A stretch of DNA of 64,000 nt, taken from assembly GCA_027483765.1 (NCBI GenBank), contig JAIXTW010000003.1, positions 62,001 to 126,000 on the forward strand, given 5' to 3'. The DNA comes from Streptomycetaceae bacterium. GTDB lineage: Bacteria > Actinomycetota > Actinomycetes > Nanopelagicales > Nanopelagicaceae. The notes beneath the pieces were generated by a model. The model made no database searches. It saw nothing but the letters and a program-made list of their open reading frames with translations, and had not been told where the DNA came from. This document shows positions 29,747-40,072 of the stretch, piece after piece. Each line of letters starts with the position of its first letter. Positions within the stretch are counted from its first letter, which is position 1. Position numbers and translations under genes: made by a program.

Positions 29747-31279
29747 TTATGCCTCCACGGTTGATGATGAACTTTGAGAACCAGAGTTCTTTAAACCAAT
29801 GCTCTTGGCTGAGAATCCTGAGAGTGGATGTCCGGATGAGAAGAACTTTGCTTTAATCACAAGAGAGAGAAGTGGCTTGGTGAATAAAAATACAACGATC
29901 AAGTCAACTACCGTTGTAAGTCCCAGCGTAAATGCGAATCCACGAACTCCTCCGACAGCGAAGATGTAGAGCAGAACCGCAGAAAGCAAGGAAATCATGT
30001 CTGCCACAATGATTGTCTTTCGCGCACGTGCCCAACCGGTTTCAACAGCGGTACGTAACGACCTGCCTTCACGTGCCTCATCTCGAACACGTTCAAAGTA
30101 GACGATAAATGAGTCAGCGGTAACTCCGATAGCAACGATGGCTCCCGCGATACCCGCCAGCGTAAGTGTGAACCCAATAGTTTCGCCAAGCACTAGGAAG
30201 AGCAAGTAGACCAAGAGAGTTGCCACAGCTAGTGAGCCAACTGTTACTAGACCCAAAGCACGGTAATAGAGGAGTGAGAAGATGACTACTAGTCCCAAGC
30301 CCAGTGCGCCAGCGATAAGACCAGCATTGAGCTGATCAGAACCTAGTGTTGGAGAAACCTGTTGCACTTCGCCGCGGTCGAAGGCAAGTGGAAGCGCTCC
30401 GTATTTAAGAACATTGGCAAGATCTTCTGCCTCGACTTGGGTGAACGATCCAGTGATTTGCGCATTTCCAGAAGGAATCGCTTCATTGATTACCGGTGCT
30501 GAAACAACCAACCCATCAAGGACAATCGCAACCTGATTTTGTGGGGATGCAAGTGAAGTTACTCGACTTGTTAACGCACCAAAAGCTGATGTGCCTTCAC
30601 CGTTGAATGTGAGCGATACGAACCAAGAAGCTGAACCCTGTTGATCGAGTCCTGCTGAAGCCTTCGAAACCTGTTGACCTAAAACTTCTGCTGGAGCAAG
30701 GATGTACTTACTTGTTCCAGTTCTAGAACAAGCAACGATTGTCTCCGATGGCGAATCCGCGCCAGTACCTTGGCGATTGGCTGGATTACTACAATCGAGA
30801 GCAGCAAATCGAGCATTGAGATCTGCAGCGATTCCGGTTGAAGGTGTCGCGGTATCTGTTCCACTGCCCCCCAGTGCTGCCGACTCTGCAAGTACTTGTC
30901 TAAATCTAAGTTCTGCTGTCTGTCCGACGAGGTCAACTACGCGACGTCCCGAATCGCCAGGAACTGAGATTACGATCTGGCGGTTGGTGCCACTGCCTTG
31001 CGCAGTTACTTCTGACTCTGCCACACCAAGTGAGTTAACACGCTGACGAATAATCGTTACCGCTTGGTCAATCGCTGCCGACGTAATTTTATTTGAATCA
31101 TTGGAAGCGCGTGGCTGCAAGGTAACGCTCGTTCCACCGCGTAGATCTAGGCCAAGTCGAACCGAATCGACGCCTTGAACGAGGGCGGTACCGATGAGGC
31201 CGAGAATAATGATTGCCAAGAGCGCTAGGGCGCGGGCGGGACGGACCGAGGTCTTCACAGTTTTCGTAGGTGTGGACAT
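29747..31279 (-). CDS. secD: Protein translocase subunit SecD
   Basis: This 510-residue membrane protein begins with a helix (ALALLAIIILGLIGTALVQG) and then RLGLDLRGGTSVTLQP, the SecD signature. The large extracytoplasmic P1 domain includes a low-complexity Ser/Thr/Gly insert near 145-175. The C-terminal helices contain GVTADSFIVYFERVRDEAREG. The usual yajC gene between ruvB and secD is missing: only 11 bases lie between them. Confidence 0.95.
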   Translation of the reverse strand: MSTPTKTVKTSVRPARALALLAIIILGLIGTALVQGVDSVRLGLDLRGGTSVTLQPRASNDSNKITSAAIDQAVTIIRQRVNSLGVAESEVTAQGSGTNRQIVISVPGDSGRRVVDLVGQTAELRFRQVLAESAALGGSGTDTATPSTGIAADLNARFAALDCSNPANRQGTGADSPSETIVACSRTGTSKYILAPAEVLGQQVSKASAGLDQQGSASWFVSLTFNGEGTSAFGALTSRVTSLASPQNQVAIVLDGLVVSAPVINEAIPSGNAQITGSFTQVEAEDLANVLKYGALPLAFDRGEVQQVSPTLGSDQLNAGLIAGALGLGLVVIFSLLYYRALGLVTVGSLAVATLLVYLLFLVLGETIGFTLTLAGIAGAIVAIGVTADSFIVYFERVRDEAREGRSLRTAVETGWARARKTIIVADMISLLSAVLLYIFAVGGVRGFAFTLGLTTVVDLIVVFLFTKPLLSLVIKAKFFSSGHPLSGFSAKSIGLKNSGSQSSSSTVEA

Positions 31280-31290
31280 AAGGGCAGAGT

Positions 31291-32349
31291 CTATGCGTCA
31301 AGCGCAGGTGTGTCGAAAAGAGTGGCTGCTCCGGCGGGCGGAGTACGCCCTACATGCGCCCATCCGAGAGCTGTTGCAATACGCCCTCTGGGAGTACGGG
31401 CCATGAAGCCATTTCTCACGAGAAAAGGTTCGGCTACTGATTCAACAGTCTCAGTCTCTTCACCCACTGCGATAGCCAATGTAGATAATCCGACCGGTCC
31501 GCCAGCGAATCGCTCAATGAGTGCAAGAAGGACCGATCTATCAAGGCGATCTAAACCCTTCTCATCAACTTCATACATTTCAAGTGCGGCAGTTGCATCT
31601 TCATGTGTGAGTTTTTCTGATCCTCGCACCTGTGCGTAATCGCGCACTCTTCTAAGTAATCTATTTGCAATTCTAGGAGTTCCTCGAGAACGCCCAGCGA
31701 TTTCATCAACCGCCTTGCTGTCAATAGTGAGCCCCAAGAGAGTTGCGCTTCGCGAAACAACATCCACCAATTCTGACTCTTCATAGAAATCTAAATGAGC
31801 AGTGAAGCCAAAACGGTCGCGGAGTGGCGAAGGTAGTAAGCCAGCCCGCGTTGTTGCACCGACTAAGGTGAAATGTGGGAGCTGTAATGGAATGGCTGTC
31901 GCCCCGGGACCCTTGCCAACAACTATGTCGACTCGGAAATCTTCCATGGCTAAGTAGAGCAACTCCTCCGCAGGTCGCGGTAGTCGGTGGATTTCATCGA
32001 GGAAGAGGATTTCGCCTTCTACAAGTGATGACAATATTGCAGCTAAGTCTCCGGCATGTGTGATCGCTGGGCCGCTGGTTATGCGAATCGGAGTCTGCAT
32101 CTCACTAGCCAAAATCATGGCCAACGTTGTCTTTCCGAGACCGGGAGGACCAGATAAGAGAATGTGGTCTGCCGCTGAGCCTCGTTTACGCGCTGCACTC
32201 AGTAAGACATCAATTTGTTCGCGAACTCGATGTTGACCAATAAAATCTTTTAACGTCTTGGGGCGAAGTGCGTGTTCGACGCCGGAATCATCGGTGTTCA
32301 TATCTGGATTAACTAACCGTTGTGAATCGTCATTTCTCTCTTCTGGCAT
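31291..32349 (-). CDS. ruvB: Holliday junction branch migration helicase RuvB
   Basis: This 352-residue AAA+ motor has Walker [16 protein letters not shown], Walker [11 protein letters not shown], sensor 1 [10 protein letters not shown] and the winged-helix C-terminus ([17 protein letters not shown]). It forms hexamers that drive branch migration on RuvA-bound junctions. It starts directly after the ruvA stop codon. Confidence 0.97.
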   Translation of the reverse strand: MPEERNDDSQRLVNPDMNTDDSGVEHALRPKTLKDFIGQHRVREQIDVLLSAARKRGSAADHILLSGPPGLGKTTLAMILASEMQTPIRITSGPAITHAGDLAAILSSLVEGEILFLDEIHRLPRPAEELLYLAMEDFRVDIVVGKGPGATAIPLQLPHFTLVGATTRAGLLPSPLRDRFGFTAHLDFYEESELVDVVSRSATLLGLTIDSKAVDEIAGRSRGTPRIANRLLRRVRDYAQVRGSEKLTHEDATAALEMYEVDEKGLDRLDRSVLLALIERFAGGPVGLSTLAIAVGEETETVESVAEPFLVRNGFMARTPRGRIATALGWAHVGRTPPAGAATLFDTPALDA

Positions 32350-32958
32350 TTAGCTCCGCCGCCCCTGTGCCAACGTTGCCTTGAGCAACTCTGAAAGATC
32401 TAGCGTTGCGGCATCCACACCAGCTTCAGCGTAAGTAGATAGAACTTCGTTGATTGCCGAATCGGAATCTTTTGCGGTAAATCCGAGTGAGACAAGTGCC
32501 GAGGTGAGTTGCTCGCGCCAAACTGGCTGATGACTCTGTACTCGATCAGCACCACCGAGATCACTGATCTTTCCTTTAAGTTCGAGAATGAGTCGCTGCG
32601 CTCCCTTACGTCCAATACCCGGAACTTTCTCAATCGCTTTAATATCTTCTTGTGCAATTGCGCGAGCGAGTGAATCTGCACTGTGCGCGCCCATGATTGC
32701 TAAAGCTACTTTCGGCCCTATCCCGGAGACGGTCTGCACGAGTTCGAAGGTATTTCTACTTTCCTCATCTAAGAATCCAAATAGCGTCAATGAATCTTCG
32801 CGCACCACTAACGAGGTAAAAAGGTGGGTTGCGGCGCCGAGATGTAACTGGGAACTTGTTGGACCTGTAATTGAAACTGAAAGTCCAACTCCCCCAACCT
32901 CAATCACCGCACGATCGACATTGACCGATCGGACTATGCCGTTAATGAGTGAAATCAT
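32350..32958 (-). CDS. ruvA: Holliday junction DNA helicase subunit RuvA
   Basis: This 202-residue tetrameric junction-binding protein has an OB fold ([26 protein letters not shown]), tandem helix-hairpin-helix motifs ([33 protein letters not shown]) and the flexible C-terminal domain III that contacts RuvB. Its start overlaps the ruvC stop by four bases. Confidence 0.96.
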   Translation of the reverse strand: MISLINGIVRSVNVDRAVIEVGGVGLSVSITGPTSSQLHLGAATHLFTSLVVREDSLTLFGFLDEESRNTFELVQTVSGIGPKVALAIMGAHSADSLARAIAQEDIKAIEKVPGIGRKGAQRLILELKGKISDLGGADRVQSHQPVWREQLTSALVSLGFTAKDSDSAINEVLSTYAEAGVDAATLDLSELLKATLAQGRRS

Positions 32959-33509
32959 TTCTTAACCATCTTCGCGAGCCGAGATTTCTCCTGCAATAAC
33001 GCTTGCGCAATCTTCTCATTGCCTCCCCCGCGCCAGATGTTACAAATGGCTAGAGCTAGCGCATCTGTACTATCAACTGGCTTCGGAATAGTTTCCAGAT
33101 TGAGAATTCGTTTCACCATCTCAGCGACCTGCGCTTTATTTGCACGACCTGACCCAGTGACCGCCGCTTTAACTTCAGATGGCGTATGCATCATCACCGG
33201 AATGTTACGACGGGCCGCGACAAGGAGTGCGATACCCGCCGCCTGACCAGTGCCCATCACAGTTCGAACATTGTGTTGTGAAAAAACTCGTTCGACTGCA
33301 ATGACCTCAGGACGATGGAGTGAAATCCATTCTTCTAACTCTGACTCAAGTTGTAGCAAGCGTTGTTCTAACGGTGCATCCGGTGGAGTAAGAATCACAC
33401 CGACTCCGACAAGAGATAACGGGCTACCAATGCCACCTTCGATTACTCCAACTCCACAGCGAGTTAATCCGGGGTCGACCCCAAGGACTCTCTTCTGTGC
33501 GTGGCTCAT
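32955..33509 (-). CDS. ruvC: Holliday junction endonuclease RuvC
   Basis: This RNase H-fold resolvase has its catalytic acidic residues in [23 protein letters not shown] and the late [10 protein letters not shown]. The ORF track begins at a TTG; the ATG at 33509 gives [14 protein letters not shown] (184 residues) and is the more likely start. RuvC, RuvA and RuvB form one overlapping block. Confidence 0.95.
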   Translation of the reverse strand: MSHAQKRVLGVDPGLTRCGVGVIEGGIGSPLSLVGVGVILTPPDAPLEQRLLQLESELEEWISLHRPEVIAVERVFSQHNVRTVMGTGQAAGIALLVAARRNIPVMMHTPSEVKAAVTGSGRANKAQVAEMVKRILNLETIPKPVDSTDALALAICNIWRGGGNEKIAQALLQEKSRLAKMVKK

Positions 33510-33541
33510 AATTTCCAAGCCTATGTGAGTCTGGGTATTAC

Positions 33542-34294
33542 TTAAGAAAGGCTCGCCATAACTTCATCGGAGACATCGAAATTTGAGTAAACATTCTGCA
33601 CATCGTCTAATTCTTCGATTGCATCGATGAGTTCAAAAACTTTAGTTGCACCTTCGGCATCTAGCGCAATCTGCATCGAAGGCAGGAATGAGGAATCCGC
33701 TGATTCGTAATCTATTCCGGCCTCTTGAAGGGCAGTCCGTGCCGCTACCAGGTCACTCGCTTCGCAAACGACTTCAAATGATTCACCGAGATCGTTCACT
33801 TCTTCTACTCCAGCATCAAGGGCTGCTTCCAGAATTGAATCCTCGGTCACACCGGATGACTTACTGACGATGATGACGCCTTTGCGATTGAAGAGATAAG
33901 AAACCGAACCGGGATCAGCCATGCTTCCGCCATTGCGCGTTACCGCAACTCGTACCTCAGATGCAGCGCGATTTCGATTATCAGATAGACACTCAATCAT
34001 CAGGGCAACACCATTTGGACCATAACCCTCGTACATGATTGTCTGCCAATCAGCACCACCGGATTCAAGGCCGGCGCCACGCTTGACGGCTCTTTCAATG
34101 TTGTCGGCCGGCATGGAATTCTTCTTTGCCTTTGCAATGGCGTCAAAGAGCGTCGGGTTGCCATCAACTTCGGGTCCACCGTTGCGAGAGGCAACTTCAA
34201 TAGCCTTAATCAACTTTGCGAAGTTCTTTGCTCGTCGACTATCGATAATTGCTTTCTTATGTTTGGTGGTCGCCCATTTGGAATGGCCTGACAT
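33542..34294 (-). CDS. yebC: YebC/TACO1 family protein
   Basis: This 250-residue protein opens with the invariant [21 protein letters not shown] and contains [14 protein letters not shown] and [21 protein letters not shown]. Family members were long annotated as transcription regulators, while recent work points to helping translation of proline-rich or stalling sequences. The position upstream of ruvC is conserved across bacteria. Confidence 0.95.
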   Translation of the reverse strand: MSGHSKWATTKHKKAIIDSRRAKNFAKLIKAIEVASRNGGPEVDGNPTLFDAIAKAKKNSMPADNIERAVKRGAGLESGGADWQTIMYEGYGPNGVALMIECLSDNRNRAASEVRVAVTRNGGSMADPGSVSYLFNRKGVIIVSKSSGVTEDSILEAALDAGVEEVNDLGESFEVVCEASDLVAARTALQEAGIDYESADSSFLPSMQIALDAEGATKVFELIDAIEELDDVQNVYSNFDVSDEVMASLS

Positions 34295-34348
34295 TTTTCA
34301 ACACCTCAATCGTTTTCGAGAGGCAGTAACGCCCCTAATGAGCCAACT

Positions 34349-34921
34349 TTATACCGATTTACAGATCTCATCAAAGAAGTAGCGATGGATTTCAAGATTA
34401 CTAGTTAGCTCAGGGTGAAAACTCGTAGCCAAGAGATTGCCTTGCCGGACTGCAACCGGGTGTCCTGCGGCCTCTGAAAGAACCTCGACTCCAGGACCGA
34501 ATTCTTCAACCCAAGGAGCACGGATAAATATCGCATGCAACGTGCGACCATTAAATTGAAGATCAGATTCAAAGGAATCTACCTGTCGACCGAATGCGTT
34601 TCGTCGAACTGTGATGTCTAACCCGCCGAAGGTTCTTTGTCCCTCCGCACCATCAAGGATTCGATTACTCAGCAGAATCATTCCGGCACAGGAGCCGTAG
34701 ACCGGCATTCCGGCAGCGATACGGGCAACTATTGGTTCAAAGAGATCAAAAGCGGCCGCAAGTTGGGCAATTGTCGTTGATTCACCACCGGGCAAAATGA
34801 GTGAATCAATACTTTCTAACTCTGAAAGTCGACGGACCTCGATTGCTTCATGCCCGCATTCAATAACTGCGCTGACATGTTCGCGAAAGTCACCTTGCAG
34901 TGCAAGAACGCCAACTTTCAT
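34349..34921 (-). CDS. pdxT: Pyridoxal 5'-phosphate synthase glutaminase subunit
   Basis: This 190-residue class I amidotransferase supplies ammonia to PdxS. It shows [32 protein letters not shown], the nucleophile Cys in [12 protein letters not shown] and the His/Glu pair in SFHPELTSN. It lies 13 bases after pdxS, so both subunits of the DXP-independent vitamin B6 pathway are together. Confidence 0.96.
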   Translation of the reverse strand: MKVGVLALQGDFREHVSAVIECGHEAIEVRRLSELESIDSLILPGGESTTIAQLAAAFDLFEPIVARIAAGMPVYGSCAGMILLSNRILDGAEGQRTFGGLDITVRRNAFGRQVDSFESDLQFNGRTLHAIFIRAPWVEEFGPGVEVLSEAAGHPVAVRQGNLLATSFHPELTSNLEIHRYFFDEICKSV

Positions 34922-34934
34922 CGAACCCTATTAA

Positions 34935-35822
34935 CTACCAGCCGCGTTCAGCTAAGCGGTGCGGAGCAGGGATATCAGCGACATTGATGCCGACCATTGC
35001 TTCACCCAAGCCACGCGAAACATCAGCAATAACTTTCGCATCTTGATAAAAAGTAGTTGCTTTGACGCACGCTGCTGCTCGTTGTGCCGGGTTACCTGAC
35101 TTAAAGATTCCTGAACCTACGAAGACGCCGTCGGCACCCATCTGCATCATGAGCGCAGCATCGGCAGGTGTTGCAATTCCACCAGCTGTGAAAAGAACAA
35201 CTGGAAGTTTGCCAGTTTCAGCAACTTCCTTTACTAGCGCATAAGGAGCCTGTAACTCCTTCGCGGCGACATATAGCTCATCTTCACGAAGTGACGAGAG
35301 GCGTCGAATTTCGGAACCAATCGTGCGCATATGCATCATGGCATTTGAAACATCACCAGTTCCTGCTTCGCCCTTAGAACGAATCATGGCAGCACCTTCA
35401 TTGATGCGACGAAGCGCTTCTCCGAGATTGGTCGCACCGCATACGAATGGAACTTTAAAATTCCACTTATCAATATGGTGGGTGTAATCGGCCGGGGTAA
35501 GAACTTCTGACTCATCGATGTAATCGACTCCGAGACTTTCCAAAATCTGTGCCTCTACGAAATGACCGATGCGAACTTTCGCCATCACTGGAATTGATAC
35601 CGCGGCTTGAATTTTTTCAATCATGTCGGGATCAGACATACGTGCGACGCCACCCTGGGCGCGAATATCCGCAGGCACACGCTCTAGCGCCATCACTGCA
35701 CACGCACCGGCATCCTGAGCAATTTTGGCCTGCTCAACGTTAACGACATCCATGATGACGCCGCCCTTGAGCATTTCAGCCATGCCGCGCTTTACTCGCG
35801 CCGTGCCAGTTGTTTCAGACAT
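34935..35822 (-). CDS. pdxS: Pyridoxal 5'-phosphate synthase PdxS subunit
   Basis: This 295-residue TIM-barrel enzyme makes PLP from ribose 5-phosphate, glyceraldehyde 3-phosphate and ammonia. The sequence is typical: [48 protein letters not shown], with the pentose-binding Lys in [18 protein letters not shown], and later [32 protein letters not shown]. It means the organism can make its own B6 cofactor. Confidence 0.97.
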   Translation of the reverse strand: MSETTGTARVKRGMAEMLKGGVIMDVVNVEQAKIAQDAGACAVMALERVPADIRAQGGVARMSDPDMIEKIQAAVSIPVMAKVRIGHFVEAQILESLGVDYIDESEVLTPADYTHHIDKWNFKVPFVCGATNLGEALRRINEGAAMIRSKGEAGTGDVSNAMMHMRTIGSEIRRLSSLREDELYVAAKELQAPYALVKEVAETGKLPVVLFTAGGIATPADAALMMQMGADGVFVGSGIFKSGNPAQRAAACVKATTFYQDAKVIADVSRGLGEAMVGINVADIPAPHRLAERGW

Positions 35823-35866
35823 TAATTCAAACTCCCCATTGTGTGGAATATGTGTAGAGGGAGAGT

Positions 35867-36901
35867 CTACTTTGAACCGGTGTTGGCCGCATCCGCGCTT
35901 TTACGAGTAAAAACAGGTTCTTTATCTGTGAGCGCTACCCAAATCTGTCCCTTGGCGAAGGCAATTTCATCACCATCTATGGTTTTCCAGGTAGTTCCAT
36001 CTGCCGGGGAAGGTCTACTCCACAGAGCCGGGATTGATTTTCCATCTCGTAAGACATAACCGCGACCCGATCCAACTGTTGCCGTAAACGGCGTTACTCC
36101 ACCAACTTTATCTTTGTAAATGGAGTCAGTGATTGATACCAATTGAATAACAAAGGTTGAAGCACCGAGATGTTGCCCTGAATCCGCAATGTTTGCAGCC
36201 TTGCGATAATTAAGAAGCCATCGGGATTCACTTGGTGACCACACTGCGCTGTAGGAACTCGTCGGCCACGACACCTCTACCGATGTGACCTCTTCCCCAC
36301 TTTCTGGGGCGTTACCAAATTTCCAGCCCATATTCTTTGATTGGGCGAATTCTAAATTTCGACTAGCTGCTAACTCCATTAACAAGTCTGCCCGCAGCAC
36401 CATCGCGTAAGGTGAGATTCGATTCGGATCGGTCGTATAGATAGTTGGAGAATTTCGTTGTGCGCCCAAGTCGTGCAAATTTGCTTCTTCGATAACCGGA
36501 TACATTTTTCGCTGTGCCCCGCTATAGGCGAAACCAACCCGACCATACTGTTCAAGTAATTCAATATCTGAAATACGTGCTGAACGTACGGGCCCGACTC
36601 TGCTCGGAATTTTCGATGAGAAGATAGCGGCAAGCCTGGTGGAACCGCCTTCTACTTGCTCGATATAGATGAGATCTGCATCTTCTAGACCTATTTGTGG
36701 ATGTGCAGCACTTGTGTCATCAATTTTCACAACTAAAACTGGTCCATCTCCGCCCACTCGACCACTAATCGAATTCTCAGGTTCTTGCTCGGCAAATGGA
36801 ACTCTGATTCTCTCCAAGCCATCTGGAGACAGCACGGCAAGTGCAATGACTGAGATTGAGAGCAGGGCTACGAAGGTAACCGCTCCGCGTCTAAATAACA
36901 T
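35867..36901 (-). CDS. DUF3048 family exported protein
   Basis: This roughly 344-residue protein has an N-terminal membrane helix or uncleaved signal ([16 protein letters not shown]). DUF3048 blocks follow: [43 protein letters not shown], then [22 protein letters not shown]. The family is related to YerB lipoproteins; its function is not known. There is no lipobox Cys near the start. The ORF-track start is five codons earlier; the ATG at 36901 shortens the overlap with the upstream gene to 11 bases. Confidence 0.85.
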   Translation of the reverse strand: MLFRRGAVTFVALLSISVIALAVLSPDGLERIRVPFAEQEPENSISGRVGGDGPVLVVKIDDTSAAHPQIGLEDADLIYIEQVEGGSTRLAAIFSSKIPSRVGPVRSARISDIELLEQYGRVGFAYSGAQRKMYPVIEEANLHDLGAQRNSPTIYTTDPNRISPYAMVLRADLLMELAASRNLEFAQSKNMGWKFGNAPESGEEVTSVEVSWPTSSYSAVWSPSESRWLLNYRKAANIADSGQHLGASTFVIQLVSITDSIYKDKVGGVTPFTATVGSGRGYVLRDGKSIPALWSRPSPADGTTWKTIDGDEIAFAKGQIWVALTDKEPVFTRKSADAANTGSK

Positions 36902-37394
36902 CGCCTTCAAACTCATAAGTGACCGGAAGCGGCGCCGATCCGGCGAGACGGAAGAGTCTAATCATCACTTTCTTTCGAACCATCTGGGTTCTAGTAACTG
37001 ATTCAACATGCATTGCAATAGCAACTTTTATCTTCGCTGTGAGATCCTCAAGTTCATGAATCAACTCTAATTCCATCGGACTTTGCGCTGATGCAGAGTT
37101 CTCAAGCAGAATGCCGAGGGCACCGGTTAGTCCAGATTCAGCTTGCGAACGATCTCGCATATTTGCATCACGTGCCTGATGAGCTGCAAATGTAAGCAGT
37201 AAAGATGCAGCCGGATCAGAAATTTCTGAACGGGCGATCTCAATGGCGACTGCGGCACGTCGCTGCAGCAACCCATCCAAATTCGCCCAACTAGTTTCTA
37301 CTCGATGATGCAATCGATTTAGTCGCGTAGCTAGAAAAGATAAGTACCATGCAAGAATTGAGAGCAAGAAAAAAACAAAGAGAAAGTCATTCAT
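36891..37394 (-). CDS. LemA-like membrane-anchored protein
   Basis: This 167-residue protein has an N-terminal membrane helix (FLFVFFLLSILAWYLSFLA). The following TRLNRLHHRVETSWANLDGLLQRRAAVAIEIARS closely resembles the LemA family pattern (YN-L-x-RV-x-AWSDID-QL-RR). The remainder is helical but shorter than typical LemA, and the match fades after about residue 60. It overlaps pimA at its start by eight bases. Function is not established. Confidence 0.6.
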   Translation of the reverse strand: MNDFLFVFFLLSILAWYLSFLATRLNRLHHRVETSWANLDGLLQRRAAVAIEIARSEISDPAASLLLTFAAHQARDANMRDRSQAESGLTGALGILLENSASAQSPMELELIHELEDLTAKIKVAIAMHVESVTRTQMVRKKVMIRLFRLAGSAPLPVTYEFEGDVI

Positions 37395-38565
37395 TGTTTC
37401 GACCTAGCAATCGGATCCAAGCTCGATTATCTGAAGAGAGCGTTACTCCGCTGCCTCCGACCATCGCCATTTCGTACACGTCATAGATTCTCTCAGCCAC
37501 AACATCCCAGTCAAAACTCTGGGCATAGTCATGGCCTTTCTTCGCTACTGCACTGCGACGAACGGGATCCTGAAGTAAAGAAATCGCCTTAACGGCAAGG
37601 TCTTTAGGATTCTCAGATTGAAAGAGAGTTCCGTACTCTCCGCCACCCAAGAGCGAATCAAAGGCTGGAATATCACTTGCAAGTACCGAGGCTCCTGCAG
37701 CTAGCGCTTCGGCCAAGATGATTCCAAAAGATTCTCCGCCGGTGTTAGGTGCAACATAGATACCGACCGAAGCCATGAAATTGGCTTTTTCAGACTCTGA
37801 GATGGTTCCTAAGAATGTGAATCTGTTGCGAAGATGCGGTTCAAGTTTTTCCAAGAAAGTTTCCGGTTCCCCCGGTCCCGCAATAAGCACACGAACATCT
37901 GGAATTTGGTTCACGATCTGCGGTAGCGCCTCGATAAGTACAGAGAGACCCTTTCGATACTCTTCAAAACGTCCTATAAAACCTATTGTGTTTCCCGACC
38001 ATCGCGGATCAGAAGTTGCATCGGCAAATCGATCTGCGTAAATACCGTTAGGAACAACCATGGCATCGGTATCAAGATGTATTCGCAGCGTTTCACGGGC
38101 AGCTTCACTGACCGCAATGCGTGCATTTAACTTCTCTATCACCGGCTCAATAAATGGCGTGATAGCAAAAGCGATCTTCTTCCGTGACGAGGCTGCGTGA
38201 AAAGTTCCGACCATGGGACCTTCTGCAGCCCAACATGCCAGCAGCGAGATAGATGGAATCGCCGGTTCATGAAGATGCAGGACATCGAAATTTCCCTCTG
38301 AGATCCAACTCTTCACACGACTAAATGCGACCGGCCCAAAGAGTAGGCGTGCTACTGCTCCGTTGTAGGCAATCGATATTGGACGACCCGCGCTGGTGAC
38401 AAAAGACGGCAAGTTCTCATCGCTTGCAGATGGTGCCAAGACCGAAACCATATGACCTTGCGCAATCAGATATTCAGCTAAGTCATTGACATGACTCTTT
38501 ACTCCCCCGGGCGTATCCCATCCGTAAGGACAAACAATTCCGATTCGCTTCTTACTTAACGGCAT
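37387..38565 (-). CDS. pimA: Phosphatidylinositol alpha-mannosyltransferase PimA-like (GT4)
   Basis: This 392-residue GT-B glycosyltransferase starts RIGIVCPYGWDTPGGVKSHVNDLAEYL, the PimA signature, with LHLHEPAIPS and the nucleotide-binding GGESFGIILAEALAAGASVLASD. It should add the first mannose from GDP-mannose to phosphatidylinositol on the inner membrane face. The gene order pgsA-patA-pimA is the mycobacterial one and supports the assignment. It overlaps the acyltransferase gene by one base. Confidence 0.92.
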   Translation of the reverse strand: MPLSKKRIGIVCPYGWDTPGGVKSHVNDLAEYLIAQGHMVSVLAPSASDENLPSFVTSAGRPISIAYNGAVARLLFGPVAFSRVKSWISEGNFDVLHLHEPAIPSISLLACWAAEGPMVGTFHAASSRKKIAFAITPFIEPVIEKLNARIAVSEAARETLRIHLDTDAMVVPNGIYADRFADATSDPRWSGNTIGFIGRFEEYRKGLSVLIEALPQIVNQIPDVRVLIAGPGEPETFLEKLEPHLRNRFTFLGTISESEKANFMASVGIYVAPNTGGESFGIILAEALAAGASVLASDIPAFDSLLGGGEYGTLFQSENPKDLAVKAISLLQDPVRRSAVAKKGHDYAQSFDWDVVAERIYDVYEMAMVGGSGVTLSSDNRAWIRLLGRNNE

Positions 38566-39449
38566 TACTTATGCTCCTTGAAATCTCCATCGGTCCAAAT
38601 TCGCTGCAACATATGCCAATCCTCTGGGTGGGCAGCAATCCCTTTTTCAAAAAGGTTTGCCATACGCTGCACAGTTTGTACGACACGCTCTGATTCGCTG
38701 CCAGTTTGAGACACATCTACCGGCGTAAATTCGATGTGAATTCCAATTTCCGTGTACGACACATGTGCCACGACCAGTGGGATACCTGTTTTTATTGCAA
38801 GCAATGCAGGTCCAGCGGGCATTCGAGATGGAAAACCGAAAAAGTTAACGTTTACTCCAGAGGCAGATAAATCTCTATCCGCTACTAAGGCAATGAGTCG
38901 TTTCTCCTTAGCTCGCCTGACGAGCGTTGCAAAAGATCGAGAATCTATTGACAGTACTTCAAAGCCCATCGATTCCCGATAGCGTAAAAATCGCTGAAAG
39001 AGCGCCTCAGGTTTCAAACGCTCCGCAACTGTGACTAGCGGTATTCCTAACGAACAGAAGTAGGCCCCGGCATGATCCCAATTTCCTGAATGTGGGAGGG
39101 CAATAACTACGCCTTTACCTTGTTGCATCGGATCTAGAAGTAAGTTCTCATTTTTAAGCGTCACTGTGTTTTGCACGCGCTCAGGAGACCAGTCTTGAAT
39201 TCTAAATGTGTCACACCAGTAGCGAAGATAGGAACGCATCGACAGCGCAACTAACCGATCGATTTCATCGGAAGAAAAAGCGGGTTTGATTCGCGATAAA
39301 TTTCCACGAAGCCGCTGAACACTTCTGCCGTTTTTCTTGACTAGGTAATCAGCAAAGCGGTTAAAGATGGGGTAGGCCCATCTTTCCGGCAGTACTCGAA
39401 CTATTCTCCAGCCAAAGAAATAGGCGAAGGCTGAGACTCTCTCCATCAT
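38565..39449 (-). CDS. Phosphatidylinositol mannoside acyltransferase (PatA-like)
   Basis: This 295-residue LpxL/HtrB-family acyltransferase has the catalytic HX4D motif as HSGNWD, inside VVIALPHSGNWDHAGAYF, and RDLSASGVNVNFFGFPSRMPAGPALLA. It should acylate the mannose of PIM. The ORF-track start (39524) would overlap pgsA by 79 bases. The ATG at 39449 gives a four-base overlap with the pgsA stop and the start MMERVSAFAYFFGW, so it is chosen. Confidence 0.88.
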   Translation of the reverse strand: MMERVSAFAYFFGWRIVRVLPERWAYPIFNRFADYLVKKNGRSVQRLRGNLSRIKPAFSSDEIDRLVALSMRSYLRYWCDTFRIQDWSPERVQNTVTLKNENLLLDPMQQGKGVVIALPHSGNWDHAGAYFCSLGIPLVTVAERLKPEALFQRFLRYRESMGFEVLSIDSRSFATLVRRAKEKRLIALVADRDLSASGVNVNFFGFPSRMPAGPALLAIKTGIPLVVAHVSYTEIGIHIEFTPVDVSQTGSESERVVQTVQRMANLFEKGIAAHPEDWHMLQRIWTDGDFKEHK

Positions 39450-40057
39450 GAATGAAGTAGTCCTTTTCGAACCACGAGGAGGCGCTGAATGACCGTGAGT
39501 ACACCAAGGAGTGCAAGCAGCCAAAATCCAACCGCAAGAATGTATGGCACGCCTAGTCCATGAAAGCCCGCTGCGACAAGAATGATTATTAGTCGCTCTG
39601 TTCGTTCTGCCACTCCGACATCACAAGGTATGTGAAAGCTCTCGGCTTTAGCGCGGATATACGGAATCAAGATTCCAGTTACAAGTGCAATCAAGGCAAT
39701 GAAAGATAAGGAATCTTCATTTCGGATTAACGGCAAGGCCAGGCTTATAACAATTGCGCTATCGGTGGCTCGATCGATTGTTGAATCTAAGAACCCTCCC
39801 CAAGCGCTAGCTCCCTTCTCAGAAATACGCGCCATCGCGCCGTCGAAGAGATCACTCAAAGCAAAAAAGGTGATGACAAGAGTTCCTACAAAATACCGTT
39901 CGGAACTGTAGAAGTAGATTGCTGACGTGATGAGTCCCAGCGCACCTAGGAGTGTCACTGAATTGGGCGTCAATCCAATGCGCAGGGCAAATCTGGCAAC
40001 CGGATTAATTAATCTGGTCACCGCAGGTTTAAGAGCGCCACTTATCATCAGGAGCAT
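39446..40057 (-). CDS. pgsA: Phosphatidylinositol phosphate synthase (CDP-alcohol phosphotransferase)
   Basis: This 203-residue integral membrane enzyme has the CDP-alcohol motif as LFDGAMARISEKGASAWGGFLDSTIDRATD, with the four conserved aspartates. The N-terminal RIGLTPNSVTLLG fits the PIP synthase group. It should condense CDP-diacylglycerol with inositol 1-phosphate; this substrate is inferred from the neighbouring patA and pimA genes. It diverges from the EF-G-like gene with only about 15 bases between annotated starts, so one or both starts may lie further in. Confidence 0.88.
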   Translation of the reverse strand: MLLMISGALKPAVTRLINPVARFALRIGLTPNSVTLLGALGLITSAIYFYSSERYFVGTLVITFFALSDLFDGAMARISEKGASAWGGFLDSTIDRATDSAIVISLALPLIRNEDSLSFIALIALVTGILIPYIRAKAESFHIPCDVGVAERTERLIIILVAAGFHGLGVPYILAVGFWLLALLGVLTVIQRLLVVRKGLLHS

Positions 40058-40072
40058 CGTAGGCTTTCTTCC

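Noticed and set aside
39450-39524. Longer PatA start from the ORF track
   Set aside because: It would overlap pgsA by 79 bases and adds a non-conserved Cys/His-rich stretch; ATG 39449 gives a normal four-base overlap.
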